This document shows, piece by piece, positions 27,151-35,423 of a stretch of 45,431 nt of DNA. Source of the stretch: an uncultured Arenicella sp. (GTDB lineage: Bacteria > Pseudomonadota > Gammaproteobacteria > Arenicellales > Arenicellaceae); NCBI GenBank assembly GCA_937974565.1, contig CALJWL010000023.1:1-45431 (forward strand), in the 5' to 3' direction. The notes below the pieces were generated by a model, which was not told the DNA's origin, searched no databases, and saw nothing but the letters and a program-made list of their open reading frames with translations. Position 1 is the first letter of the stretch. Every line of letters starts with the position of its first letter. The position numbers and the translations under genes are program-made.

Positions 27151-28164
27151 CTAAAGCGTCAGCACTTCGTTAATGCCAGAGGTGCCAACACCGCTGGGTT
27201 GGGTTGCCCCCCCAATCACGTAGACTCGCCCATCAATTTTCCCTGCACCTAATCCGTGTCTTGGTGTTGGTAGTGATGGAAATGCTTGCCATTCATCACG
27301 GGACAATGTGTAGCGCCAGACGTTACCAAATACCCCTGCTTTAGGTACGAATATTTCACCGCCAAAGACAATCAAATGGTCTTGGTCAATTACACTGGCG
27401 GTACCGGCTTGCGGCAATGGCATGGGCGAAGCTTCGCGCCAGCGATCTTCTTTTTTATCATAAATATGGGTGTTAGAGAAATTGCCTTGCGCGTTGCGAC
27501 CGCCGGTGACGATCAATTGGTCTGCAATCCAGCCGCCGGTTGCGCTGTTTCTGGCAAGGGGTATAGGGGCGGCTCGCTCCCATTGCGTTGACCCCGCTTG
27601 CCAGATCAAATGCCGAGTAACTTCTTTATGATCGTCGCGTTTAACGTTCGCTTTGCCTTTGGGAGATTGCCCTGAAACTAAGTGAATGTCTGTATCATGG
27701 GCGGCCAATATCCCTTCTGCTTGTGGTGTTGGCAAACTCAAACTGGGTTGCCATACGCCGTCCACCCATTCATAAACCTCATCTTGCATGCGCCAAAAGT
27801 GCGACTCAGCACCGTAAAACCCGCCCACTAAAAATAACCTTCGACCAGTACTGACTAACGCCGCATGATGCAGTGGTTTTGGCAGTTTCGCTTCATCGAC
27901 CCATTGACCTGTTTCAGGGGTGTAGCTGAAAAAACGATCGGTGAAATAAAGGTTGCCTTGCTTTGACGCAATGCCGCCAGCCACATAGAGTTTAGATTGA
28001 TGAACGCTGGGGTAAAGTTCCTGAGTCTGGATCGGCATAGGCTCGGCCACAGACCAAGCTGGCCCGACTGGCTCTGTTGTAAGAACATCACGGTCTTTGT
28101 TGGCCAATGGTGTTGAGCTGGCTGTGAGCAGTGTTGAGTAAGTGATAAAGTCACGACGTTTCAT
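27151..28164 (-). CDS. Exported Kelch-repeat beta-propeller protein
   Basis: 337 residues. The N-terminus MKRRDFITYSTLLTASSTPLA has a twin-arginine followed by a weakly hydrophobic stretch, as in Tat signals. About five to six Kelch repeats follow, recognisable as LYVAGG, LFLVGGFYG, LIVTGGRN, LIVFGGEI and VYVIGGAT. Each is followed by a Trp in the next strand. This fold occurs in sialate mutarotases (NanM) and galactose-oxidase-like proteins. No catalytic residues can be assigned. It is first of a pair with the PLP enzyme gene. Confidence 0.85.
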   Translation of the reverse strand: MKRRDFITYSTLLTASSTPLANKDRDVLTTEPVGPAWSVAEPMPIQTQELYPSVHQSKLYVAGGIASKQGNLYFTDRFFSYTPETGQWVDEAKLPKPLHHAALVSTGRRLFLVGGFYGAESHFWRMQDEVYEWVDGVWQPSLSLPTPQAEGILAAHDTDIHLVSGQSPKGKANVKRDDHKEVTRHLIWQAGSTQWERAAPIPLARNSATGGWIADQLIVTGGRNAQGNFSNTHIYDKKEDRWREASPMPLPQAGTASVIDQDHLIVFGGEIFVPKAGVFGNVWRYTLSRDEWQAFPSLPTPRHGLGAGKIDGRVYVIGGATQPSGVGTSGINEVLTL

Positions 28165-28401
28165 ACAATAATTTCTCGTTGTTGAATGTTAGTTTGCTTG
28201 GCGTCACCAAGGGTTTCGTTGTCTATCTCGTGACACCTCGTATAAACCCTTTTCGTCATTTGTTTGGTTCGTGTGAGTTAGCGTGTTCTGCTAATCGGTT
28301 TGCTCTAATAACGGAATGATACAGAGCAAATTTAAGTTTACGCCCTCACTGGGAGTATAATCAAAGCAACATAGCCGCCAACATTCAGTACAATAGGCGC
28401 C

Positions 28402-28884
28402 ATGAATGAAAAATTACGAAATCACCCACTCAATGGCATTGGGTTGGAAGAGTTGCTTGGCGATTTGCTGCGACAGTACGGTTGGGAGGTGTTGGCTAAG
28501 CAAGTGCCTGTTGATTGCTTTCGCCGTTACCCTAGTTTCAAATCAAGTGTGACGTTTTTGCGTAAAACTGAATGGGCTCGAGAGCGCCTTGAAGATTTGT
28601 ACCTATATAAATTTTTGCAGTATCCGCTGCCGGAAAATGAACAACAACATTTACCGCCCCGTAACCGTGTTATTGAGTCACAAAGAAAGAGTGACGAGCC
28701 AGCCAATATGACACTTGATGACTCGGAGTTTCTCGCCACGCCAGAACGAGTTAGTGCCAAGCTATCGCGCTCTGGCGTAAGCCGACGACGGCCTTCTGAT
28801 GAATCAAAAAACAAGAGCGATCAGACCACTAAAGCCAGCCAACACAGTGGTGGTTCCCCTGACCCTTGGGCGAAATGGAGATAG
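28402..28884 (+). CDS. VF530-type DNA-binding protein (DUF2132) with long tail
   Basis: 160 residues. The first 75 residues match the VF530/DUF2132 family: NHPLNGIGLEELLGDLLRQY, then VDCFRRYPSFKSSVTFLRKT and WARERLEDLYLY. A Vibrio fischeri member has a solved structure and is described as DNA-binding (recalled knowledge). The remaining 85 residues are a charged, Ser/Arg/Lys-rich, probably disordered tail that ordinary members lack or keep short. It is convergent with the deformylase gene, 25 bases apart. Confidence 0.85.
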   Translation: MNEKLRNHPLNGIGLEELLGDLLRQYGWEVLAKQVPVDCFRRYPSFKSSVTFLRKTEWARERLEDLYLYKFLQYPLPENEQQHLPPRNRVIESQRKSDEPANMTLDDSEFLATPERVSAKLSRSGVSRRRPSDESKNKSDQTTKASQHSGGSPDPWAKWR

Positions 28885-28909
28885 CACTTTGCTCTCGGTT
28901 TCTAACCGG

Positions 28910-29500
28910 CTACAAGCTCTCAATGACAGGCTCAGACATATAGGCCGCCATTGATTTGACTTGTGTGAGTCGTAGCGGGTCGTCTTTCAGGTCAAAGTCT
29001 ACTGAGCGAAGATGCCGTTCGTCTTCAATTCGGTCAAGGAAGAAAACACCGTCAAGGTGATCGACTTCGTGTTGCACTAAACCTGAATCCTCACCTTCCA
29101 ACGTCATGGACTTTGTGTCGCCGTTTTCATCGAAATAGTCAACGCTCACCCGTTGAAAACGCTTAACGACGCCTCGTAACTGGTAGAAGCTGAAGCATTC
29201 TTCTTCGAACATGAAAGTGTCGTTGGCGTCCGCTGTAACACTAGGGTTGATCATTGGCACAAATGCATTGTTTAGCCTAAGTACGATGACTCTGATGGGG
29301 TGACCAACTTGCGGTGCCGAAACGGCATTGCCATTTTCATTGGATATCGCTTTGATACCATCCAACACGTGTTTCATTTTTGCAATGACGTCTTGGATAT
29401 ATTTGGTGGGAATTTCATCGATGGTGACGACTCGTGAGACATCTCTCAAAATAGGGTCACCCAACTGCCTGATTCGTGTTGTTGTCATTCGTCTTGTCAT
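28910..29500 (-). CDS. Peptide deformylase family protein (divergent)
   Basis: 196 residues. The metal-site motif QHEVDHLDG (143-151) is canonical. Motif II reads EECFS (100-104) where housekeeping deformylases have EGCLS, keeping the metal Cys102. Motif I reads GNAVSAPQVG, diverged from GxGxAAPQ but keeping the Gln. The fold is therefore probably active, but it is likely a secondary deformylase: the housekeeping def gene usually sits next to fmt, which is absent here. ATG 29500 is used; ATG 29488 is a close alternative, and neither has a clear RBS. It lies 16 bases downstream of dodecin in the same direction. Confidence 0.85.
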   Translation of the reverse strand: MTRRMTTTRIRQLGDPILRDVSRVVTIDEIPTKYIQDVIAKMKHVLDGIKAISNENGNAVSAPQVGHPIRVIVLRLNNAFVPMINPSVTADANDTFMFEEECFSFYQLRGVVKRFQRVSVDYFDENGDTKSMTLEGEDSGLVQHEVDHLDGVFFLDRIEDERHLRSVDFDLKDDPLRLTQVKSMAAYMSEPVIESL

Positions 29501-29516
29501 CGCAGATATTATTAGA

Positions 29517-29723
29517 TTAGTCTAAACGGAAGCCAATCTTTAGTGTTACTTGATAGTGCCCAACTTTGCCATCAACGATATGCCCTCGTGTTTCCATCAC
29601 TTCAAACCAGTCAAGGTTCTTTAAGGTTTGGGAGGCGCGCGCTATGGCACCTTCAATTGCGTCTTCAATGCTGGTTTTTGACGAACCTACTATCTCGGCT
29701 TTTTTGTATACATTCTCGCTCAT
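29517..29723 (-). CDS. Dodecin (flavin-binding)
   Basis: 68 residues, the standard dodecin length. It has VYKKAEIVGSSKTSIEDAIEGA, then ASQTLKNLDWFEVMETRGH with the flavin-stacking Trp, and the final strand YQVTLKIGFRLD. Dodecins are dodecameric flavin buffers. The ATG is preceded by AAGGAG at ideal spacing. It is likely cotranscribed with the deformylase. Confidence 0.95.
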   Translation of the reverse strand: MSENVYKKAEIVGSSKTSIEDAIEGAIARASQTLKNLDWFEVMETRGHIVDGKVGHYQVTLKIGFRLD

Positions 29724-29905
29724 GATGCACTCCTTAAATTTATCGTTCGATTACCTTACTACAAATGGAATGATATCGCTGTAAATCGGTTTATTCGAGT
29801 ATTTATGGCCATTCAGTGTCTTGTTAAGTGATTAGATAATGCTAACCTAACGTTTGGGGTGTGAGTTGCCGCAACTTTGTGAAATTCGATGGGTCGATAT
29901 TTGAA

Positions 29906-30214
29906 ATGAAACAAGAGCAAATTGAGATTTATTCTGAGCTGGTAGACAACGCCGTGGTGCGTATGCCGCAGCGCAACACCCTTGGCTCGGTGATGCAAGG
30001 CGATACGTTATTTTTGCTGCACGCAGACTTAATGGACATATTAGAAAGTCATAAACATGAGCCTCACAGTGAGTTGTTTTATCGCATATACATGCTTGCC
30101 AAGAGTCTTGAAGAACGCCTCAATCACTACATCGCGGTCTGTAAGGAACACGATGTCAGGCTGAGTTTTAGCATTGAGTTTAGCGTAGAAGACTACGAGT
30201 CATTAATGGATTAG
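29906..30214 (+). CDS. Hypothetical protein
   Basis: 102 residues from ATG 29906; a GTG at 29861 would add 15 residues unlike the rest. The product is soluble and helical, with a central HADLMDILESHKHEPHSELFYRI stretch and an acidic C-terminus. No family is recognised. It stands alone between divergent dodecin and the NAD(P)-binding gene. Confidence 0.6.
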   Translation: MKQEQIEIYSELVDNAVVRMPQRNTLGSVMQGDTLFLLHADLMDILESHKHEPHSELFYRIYMLAKSLEERLNHYIAVCKEHDVRLSFSIEFSVEDYESLMD

Positions 30215-30403
30215 AACAATGGCTTTACTTATTCTAAGCTCACCACTAACTAGAGAGATAACTAAGGGCCGATCCTAAAGGGCTTGGTGTAACGGTTTTT
30301 CGAACAGGTTGGCTCACTAAACAATCACCACCTTCGTTTCATTAACTTGCGCTATAGTGGTGATTAATTTTAGTGCAGTGCGTTAATACGAATGGAGTAG
30401 GGT

Positions 30404-31048
30404 ATGCATAAAGCCATAGTGTTGGGCGCCACCGGCTTGGTGGGTAAGCACGTTGTTTGGGCATTGGCCGAATCAGGTCAAGTCGAGAAGATTATTGCTG
30501 TGACCCGACGCCCCATGAGTTACACAGACGCAAGGGTGGAGAATCAGGTGGTTCGTTTTGATCGGTTGCATGAGTTTAGTGAGGTATTTAAAGGTGACGC
30601 GTTATTTTCATGTTTAGGCACAACATTGAAGCAAGCCGGTTCATTAGACGCGCAACGCTTGGTCGATTTCAACTATCAATACACCTGCGCTGCAATCTCA
30701 GCCGATAATGGCATAGAGCATTACTTATTAGTTTCATCCAGCGGAGCAAATACGTCTAGTTTTAGCCCTTATCTTAAAATGAAGGGCGAGCTGGAACGTG
30801 CAATTGATCGGTTACCATTCAAACGTAGTAGCGTCTTTCAACCATCATTGCTATTAGGTGATAGGCCAGAGTCGCGATACGCTGAATGCTTGGCTGGTGC
30901 CGTTCTACCGCGTTTGTGCAAACTACCAGGATTCGGTCGTTTTCGACCAATAGAGGCAGAGCAATTAGCGCGTAAGATGGTTGAAGTGAGTTTGCAACCA
31001 GAAACAGGTCGTCGGCTATTTAGGCTGTCTGACTGCTTTCCTGATTAA
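30404..31048 (+). CDS. NAD(P)-binding Rossmann protein (HTATIP2/Tip30-like atypical SDR)
   Basis: 214 residues. The N-terminal glycine motif GATGLVGKHV and the following AVTRRP strand mark NADP preference. The central LFSCLGTTLKQAGS, YLLVSSSGANTSS and YLKMKGELE segments are those of the Tip30/YbjT-like atypical SDR family. The Lys in YLKMKGELE is at the catalytic position. The substrate is unknown. GGAGTAGGGT precedes the ATG as RBS. Confidence 0.85.
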   Translation: MHKAIVLGATGLVGKHVVWALAESGQVEKIIAVTRRPMSYTDARVENQVVRFDRLHEFSEVFKGDALFSCLGTTLKQAGSLDAQRLVDFNYQYTCAAISADNGIEHYLLVSSSGANTSSFSPYLKMKGELERAIDRLPFKRSSVFQPSLLLGDRPESRYAECLAGAVLPRLCKLPGFGRFRPIEAEQLARKMVEVSLQPETGRRLFRLSDCFPD

Positions 31049-31156
31049 GAAGATGTTGCAAAAACAGACTGGAAACCTGACGTTCTTTATTGATGAGCGT
31101 TTACGTTGTGTTTTGCGCCTTAAATACGCAGGTTTTGTGACTTAATTTTCTTTTCA

Positions 31157-31181
31157 GACGTTGTAAAACGTCGTTAACGTC
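31157..31181 (+). promoter_or_regulatory. Palindrome upstream of yceH
   Basis: GACGTT-GTAA-AACGTC is a perfect inverted repeat, followed four bases later by another AACGTC. It lies 30 bases before the yceH ATG, so it may be an operator. Confidence 0.3.
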
Positions 31182-31210
31182 AACTTTGCTATTCTGATGT
31201 TTTATGCTTA

Positions 31211-31879
31211 ATGAATAAATTTAAAGATTCGATAACAATCATGACCAATAAAGATTTAGACCCGCTTACCCCACAACAAGCGCGTGTGCTTGCCTGTTTG
31301 ATGGAGAAGCACTTGGCCACACCGAAAAATTACCCATTAACAGCCAATTCACTGACCTTGGCGTGCAATCAGAAATCCAATCGTTTCCCGGTGATGTCGT
31401 TAGAAGAGGGGAAGGTCGTTAATGTTGTGCAGCAACTCAAAGACATTGGGTTTGCTAGCATTGATTATGGTGATCGTACCGTAAAGTACTCCCACCGAGT
31501 GCCAGGTATGCTCAAAGTAACGCGTGAGGAACAAGCTATTTTAGCGATGTTGATGCTACGCGAGCCGTTGACCTTAAGCGACCTTAAAGCCAGAACTGAG
31601 AAAATGATAGGCTTTGCGTCGATTGAGCAAGTTAAAGACGCCATTGATCAACTGATCACACGAACTCCGGCGTTAGTGATGGAGCTACCAGTTGGAATGG
31701 GGCAACGTGAAGAGCGTTATACGCACCTACTGGCCGGAGAGCCAGATTTGTCGGCTCTGATCGTTAAACAAAAAACAAAGTCTAGCGGTGCCTCGCAGTC
31801 GCAAAAAATTGCCGAGTTAGAAGAACGTATAACTCGCCTAGAAGAGGCGCTGGACATGGCATGGAATAAGGAAAACTGA
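31211..31879 (+). CDS. yceH: YceH family protein (DUF480)
   Basis: 222 residues. The family core is clear: LTPQQARVLACLMEKHLATP, YPLTANSLTLACNQKSNRFPVM and the second winged helix MLMLREPLTLSDLKARTEKM. A coiled coil (SQSQKIAELEERITRLEEAL) closes the protein. Two tandem winged-helix domains are known from structures; the function is undefined. ATG 31241 is an alternative start nearer the conserved region. The stop codon lies in the loop of a 9-bp hairpin. Confidence 0.92.
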   Translation: MNKFKDSITIMTNKDLDPLTPQQARVLACLMEKHLATPKNYPLTANSLTLACNQKSNRFPVMSLEEGKVVNVVQQLKDIGFASIDYGDRTVKYSHRVPGMLKVTREEQAILAMLMLREPLTLSDLKARTEKMIGFASIEQVKDAIDQLITRTPALVMELPVGMGQREERYTHLLAGEPDLSALIVKQKTKSSGASQSQKIAELEERITRLEEALDMAWNKEN

Positions 31880-31893
31880 GTTTGGTTTTCCTT
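31868..31893 (+). terminator. Hairpin at the end of yceH
   Basis: AAGGAAAAC/GTTTTCCTT, a 9-bp stem with an 8-base loop containing the yceH stop. It has no following T tract, so its terminator activity is uncertain. Confidence 0.35.
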
Positions 31894-32029
31894 AAAAACG
31901 AGCATGAGCGGTAGAAACGAGACCGAAGAAAAACCACGCAATTTCGTTATTTAACATGCAAACAGTCTAATTAGGCTACTTATATCAGCGTAAGCTGTGG
32001 TAGTTTTAAGTGAATGCAATCAACACTCT

Positions 32030-33724
32030 ATGAATTTAATCAACGGCCAAATGAACGAACAACTGACTAGCATTATTGAGTATTTTTATAAGTGGGAAGC
32101 AGAAACACCGGACGCCATTTTTCTTCGCCAACCCTTCGGTAGTGAATGGCGTGAAGTGACGTTTAAAGAAGCTGGGCAAGAAGCTCGAAAAATTACCACA
32201 GCGTTGCATGCGAAAGGCTTAAAAAAAGGAGATCACGTTGGCATTTATTCTAAAAATTGCATGCACTGGGTGTTGGCCGATTTGGCCATTATGATCGGTG
32301 GTTTTGTGTCCGTGCCGTATTACGCAAGCCTACCAAAAAACCAGCTGCAAGAAGTGATCGATTTGAGTGACATTAAAGCGCTGTTTGTTGGTCGCATTGA
32401 TCAATGGGGGGACAGAAGTGATGTCATACCAGAAGGTCTCTCAGTAATACGTTTCCCTCTATACAAAGGCGACGCTGAGGTTTCAGAAGGCGATGCGTGG
32501 GAAGATCTGCTCATCAAACATTCCCCCACAGAAGAAAATTTGGTACCAGATTTGGATTCCACATGGACCATTAAGTTCACATCAGGCACAACAGGCACCC
32601 CTAAAGGCGTGGTGCATTCACATCGTACCCCCGCCTTGGTGATGCGCAATGAACGAGATATTAACTGGATTGGTGTATTCAACATGAAAGCCAAAAAGTA
32701 TTTCTCATTTTTACCATTGAATCACGTAGGCGAGAGAATGGCCGTGGAAACCCCGGCCATCATCACCGGCGGTTCCATTTCTTTTGCCGAAAATTTGGCG
32801 TCTTTTGCCAAAAATATTCAAGAAAGTCAGCCCAGCGTATTGTTTGCCGTGCCGCGTATTTGGACTAAATTCTATCAGGGCGTAACGGCGCAAATGCCGG
32901 AAAAGAAGCTTGAATTGATGCTTAAAATTCCACTAGTCTCGGGCTTAGTCAAGCGCAAACTTAAAACGGCCATGGGGTTGCGTGATATTGAGATAGCCGC
33001 CACGGGTGCGGCTATCACGCCCGCATTTATTAAAGATTTTTTTCATAAGCTCGATATCCATTTGGTTGAGGCTTATGGCATGACGGAAACTTGCGGTTCT
33101 ATCACGAATTCCCCTGACTCTGATTCGCCAAGTGATTCTGTTGGTAAAGCCGTGCCCGAAGCTCAATTGCGCATCGATAAAGAGACTGGTGAAATTATGA
33201 TGAGAACTCCCTATATGATGAAGGGGTACTACAAAAATCCAGAAAAAACAGCCGAAGTTCTAAAAGACGGTTGGTTGCACAGCGGCGACGTGGGTGAGCT
33301 TGATGACAATGGCTACTTGCGTGTGACAGGGCGCGTAAAGGATGCATTTAAGACATCAAAAGGCAGTTTTGTAACCCCCAACCCGCTGGAAGAAGCCATT
33401 TCTGAGAACGAGTTTGTCGAACAAGTGTGTGTGGTTGGCTTGGGCATTCCACAGCCGATTGCATTGCTTAATCTGGGCGAAGCGGCGGCCGGTCATGACG
33501 ATGAGAAAGTTGCCGAGTCGTTGATTGAGACCGTGACCGCACTTAATGCCACTCGTGCCAAATATGAGAATGTGTCTACCGTGGTCATTCAACGAGACGC
33601 GTGGACTGATCAAAATGGGTTTTTAACGCCGACATTAAAAGTGAAACGCGCAGAATTGGACAAGGCTTTCGGTCAGCAATACCTTAACTGGCATGAAGCG
33701 AAAAACAATGTTATTTGGAGTTAA
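32030..33724 (+). CDS. AMP-binding acyl-CoA synthetase (long-chain type)
   Basis: 564 residues from ATG 32030; ATG 32051 and GTG 31997 are alternatives. The adenylate motif is FTSGTTGTPKGVVHSH. Motif VEAYGMTETCG and the hinge GWLHSGDVGELDDNGYLRVTGRVKDAFKTSKG follow. The latter, with its Phe/Lys linker, resembles the long-chain (FAA1/AasS-like) branch of the ANL superfamily. The C-terminal catalytic Lys region is TPTLKVKRAEL. It activates a fatty acid to its CoA or ACP thioester, and the chain length is not deducible. No beta-oxidation genes are nearby. Confidence 0.9.
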   Translation: MNLINGQMNEQLTSIIEYFYKWEAETPDAIFLRQPFGSEWREVTFKEAGQEARKITTALHAKGLKKGDHVGIYSKNCMHWVLADLAIMIGGFVSVPYYASLPKNQLQEVIDLSDIKALFVGRIDQWGDRSDVIPEGLSVIRFPLYKGDAEVSEGDAWEDLLIKHSPTEENLVPDLDSTWTIKFTSGTTGTPKGVVHSHRTPALVMRNERDINWIGVFNMKAKKYFSFLPLNHVGERMAVETPAIITGGSISFAENLASFAKNIQESQPSVLFAVPRIWTKFYQGVTAQMPEKKLELMLKIPLVSGLVKRKLKTAMGLRDIEIAATGAAITPAFIKDFFHKLDIHLVEAYGMTETCGSITNSPDSDSPSDSVGKAVPEAQLRIDKETGEIMMRTPYMMKGYYKNPEKTAEVLKDGWLHSGDVGELDDNGYLRVTGRVKDAFKTSKGSFVTPNPLEEAISENEFVEQVCVVGLGIPQPIALLNLGEAAAGHDDEKVAESLIETVTALNATRAKYENVSTVVIQRDAWTDQNGFLTPTLKVKRAELDKAFGQQYLNWHEAKNNVIWS

Positions 33725-33729
33725 ACAGG

Positions 33730-33753
33730 AGCCGCTTCTAGGCTTGTTTTTTT
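33730..33753 (+). terminator. Possible terminator after the acyl-CoA synthetase
   Basis: AGCC/GGCT short stem followed by TGTTTTTTT, six bases after the stop codon. Confidence 0.4.
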
Positions 33754-33802
33754 GCTGGCTAAGAATTGAAAAATTAAAGGATTAAAACGGTAATAGAGTC
33801 GT

Positions 33803-34663
33803 TCAACGCTTTGAGCGTCGAACGGCTTTTCTTATTTTGCGTTTTTTCCAGCTGGTGCCAAAGGTTCGTGTTGCTAAGTTATCCAGTGCTTTAACAATAT
33901 ATTGGTTGTTAAGAGAGCGGGCGCGTTTAGCTAAAGGTAATGTTGATGCCACTAAGGTCAAGCCAATTGTCTTGGTTTCGTATTCGACTGCGTAGCGGTA
34001 TTCAGAGGGAATGTAGAGTACATCACCATGGCCCAGTTCAGCGTAGTAGGCGTGAATTTTTCCTATTGCTGGGTTTTTGGATTGCCCTTTAGCAGAATAG
34101 TCGACCGTCAGCACGGATTCAAACGCCATCGGTGGCTCGTAAGTGTACTTTGCCTGCTCAGGCCGAACCAATAAAACGTTTTGTTTGCCAGAAAAATTGC
34201 ACAGAAATGACTCAGCCAGATCAGGCCGATAGTGCATATTATCAAGTGAGCGGTTACCGCCCAAACTCAAGCGAGTGGCACCACGATTAAAACGCAAACC
34301 TAAGCGAGGGTATTCGAAGTCTTCAATGAGTTGCGGTGTTTTCTGAAAGCAATTGAATTCGCGTATCTGTAAGTCATTTTGCCCGTGTTCTAATAACTCA
34401 AAATACTCATCCGCTGGCAGCGGCATGATCGGTGTTCGACTGTCGCCGCCATTGAGTTGAGTGTCGTTACTAAAGACGCTGACTGTTTTGTTGGCAAGAT
34501 GGTGCTTAATATAGTCTATATTCCAATGGCTGTAAGCAGGCCAACGGTGAGAAAGGTCACCGAAAACGACGGGCGTACGCATTCTCAAGTATCGATTCTT
34601 AAAATCCGATACTGGCAAGGAATTTTTTCGGTCTACATCAATGTGATTAACGGCTTCGAACAC
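33803..34663 (-). CDS. JmjC/cupin-like protein lacking iron ligands
   Basis: 286 residues from GTG 34663. The N-terminal pattern (RMRTPVVFGDLSHRWPA) and the core FLCNFSGKQNVLLVRPEQAKY match bacterial cupin_8/JmjC hydroxylase-like proteins. In active members the core starts with an HxD ligand pair and ends with a His. Here the positions read HYR (144-146) and IPSEYRYAV, with Tyr224 at the His position. The 2-His-1-Asp iron site is therefore missing. The C-terminus is very basic (KKRKIRKAVRRSKR). A non-catalytic role is inferred. Confidence 0.7.
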   Translation of the reverse strand: MFEAVNHIDVDRKNSLPVSDFKNRYLRMRTPVVFGDLSHRWPAYSHWNIDYIKHHLANKTVSVFSNDTQLNGGDSRTPIMPLPADEYFELLEHGQNDLQIREFNCFQKTPQLIEDFEYPRLGLRFNRGATRLSLGGNRSLDNMHYRPDLAESFLCNFSGKQNVLLVRPEQAKYTYEPPMAFESVLTVDYSAKGQSKNPAIGKIHAYYAELGHGDVLYIPSEYRYAVEYETKTIGLTLVASTLPLAKRARSLNNQYIVKALDNLATRTFGTSWKKRKIRKAVRRSKR

Positions 34664-34842
34664 TTATCTGGTAGGGAAAATGAGCGATTGACCGATATTT
34701 TAGCTCATAGTGAATCAGTTGTGAGATAAAGTTCGACAATTGGTGCTGATAGTTGTGTGAATTTGCCTCAAAAATTTATCGGATGGATTGCACCGGATTG
34801 TGTTTATTGAAATAGATTGCCGCTATGGGTGAATAAATAATA

Positions 34843-34886
34843 GGCAACTTACGCTGTTATGTGAGCAATAAGTACGGCAACTTACG
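34843..34886 (+). repeat. Pair of 11-bp direct repeats upstream of exbD
   Basis: GGCAACTTACG occurs at 34843-34853 and 34876-34886, a 33-base period (about three helical turns), 73 bases before the exbD ATG. The spacing suits tandem binding of a regulator. Confidence 0.5.
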
Positions 34887-34958
34887 TCATTTTGTCTGAC
34901 GCTGTCTCTTGGGTAAGCTCAAGGCTCGGTTTTCTTCCTTTCAATTAATGGGGCCTTT

Positions 34959-35384
34959 ATGCAAGTTCTAAGTCAGTATCGAATGCACTTTAAAGTTCAA
35001 CCTAACCATGCGCAAGAATCGGAGGTTGATCTCACTCCTATGCTAGACGTTGTTTTTATTATATTAATCTTTTTTATTGTCACGGCCAGCTTTATTAAAG
35101 AATCAGGCTTGACGTTGAACAGCCCGTTGGCAAGCGAAGATAAAGCAAAACACTCTCCCATCGTATTGGAAGTGTTGCAGGCCGGGCGTATAAAAATTGA
35201 AGGCATTGCGGTAGACGCCCGAGCTATCAAGCCAGTGGTGACTCGTTTAACCGCGGAAAAGCCCGATGCGTCAGTGGTTGTTAGAGTTCACAAGTCGTCT
35301 AAGACCCAGCATGTGGTAACGGTCTTAGATGCATTAAAGTCGGCCAATGTAGATCAGCCGCCTGTATCACTCATTAAGAGCTAA
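34959..35384 (+). CDS. exbD: ExbD/TolR family biopolymer transport protein (orphan)
   Basis: 141 residues. The N-terminal cytoplasmic stretch leads into DLTPMLDVVFIILIFFIVTA, with the family's essential membrane Asp at position 30. The periplasmic domain follows, ending VTVLDALKSANV. ExbD normally works with ExbB and TonB to energise outer-membrane receptors. No exbB, tolQ or tonB is present within the window, so its partner must be elsewhere. Confidence 0.88.
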   Translation: MQVLSQYRMHFKVQPNHAQESEVDLTPMLDVVFIILIFFIVTASFIKESGLTLNSPLASEDKAKHSPIVLEVLQAGRIKIEGIAVDARAIKPVVTRLTAEKPDASVVVRVHKSSKTQHVVTVLDALKSANVDQPPVSLIKS

Positions 35385-35411
35385 TGGCTACTTTAAAAGA
35401 GCTAATGGCTA
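35376..35411 (+). repeat. 21-bp-period tandem duplication over the exbD stop
   Basis: AAGAGCTAATGGCTA occurs twice, 21 bases apart, the first copy containing the exbD stop codon. It looks like a recent slippage or duplication event. Confidence 0.6.
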
Positions 35412-35423
35412 TGTCAAGGCGAT

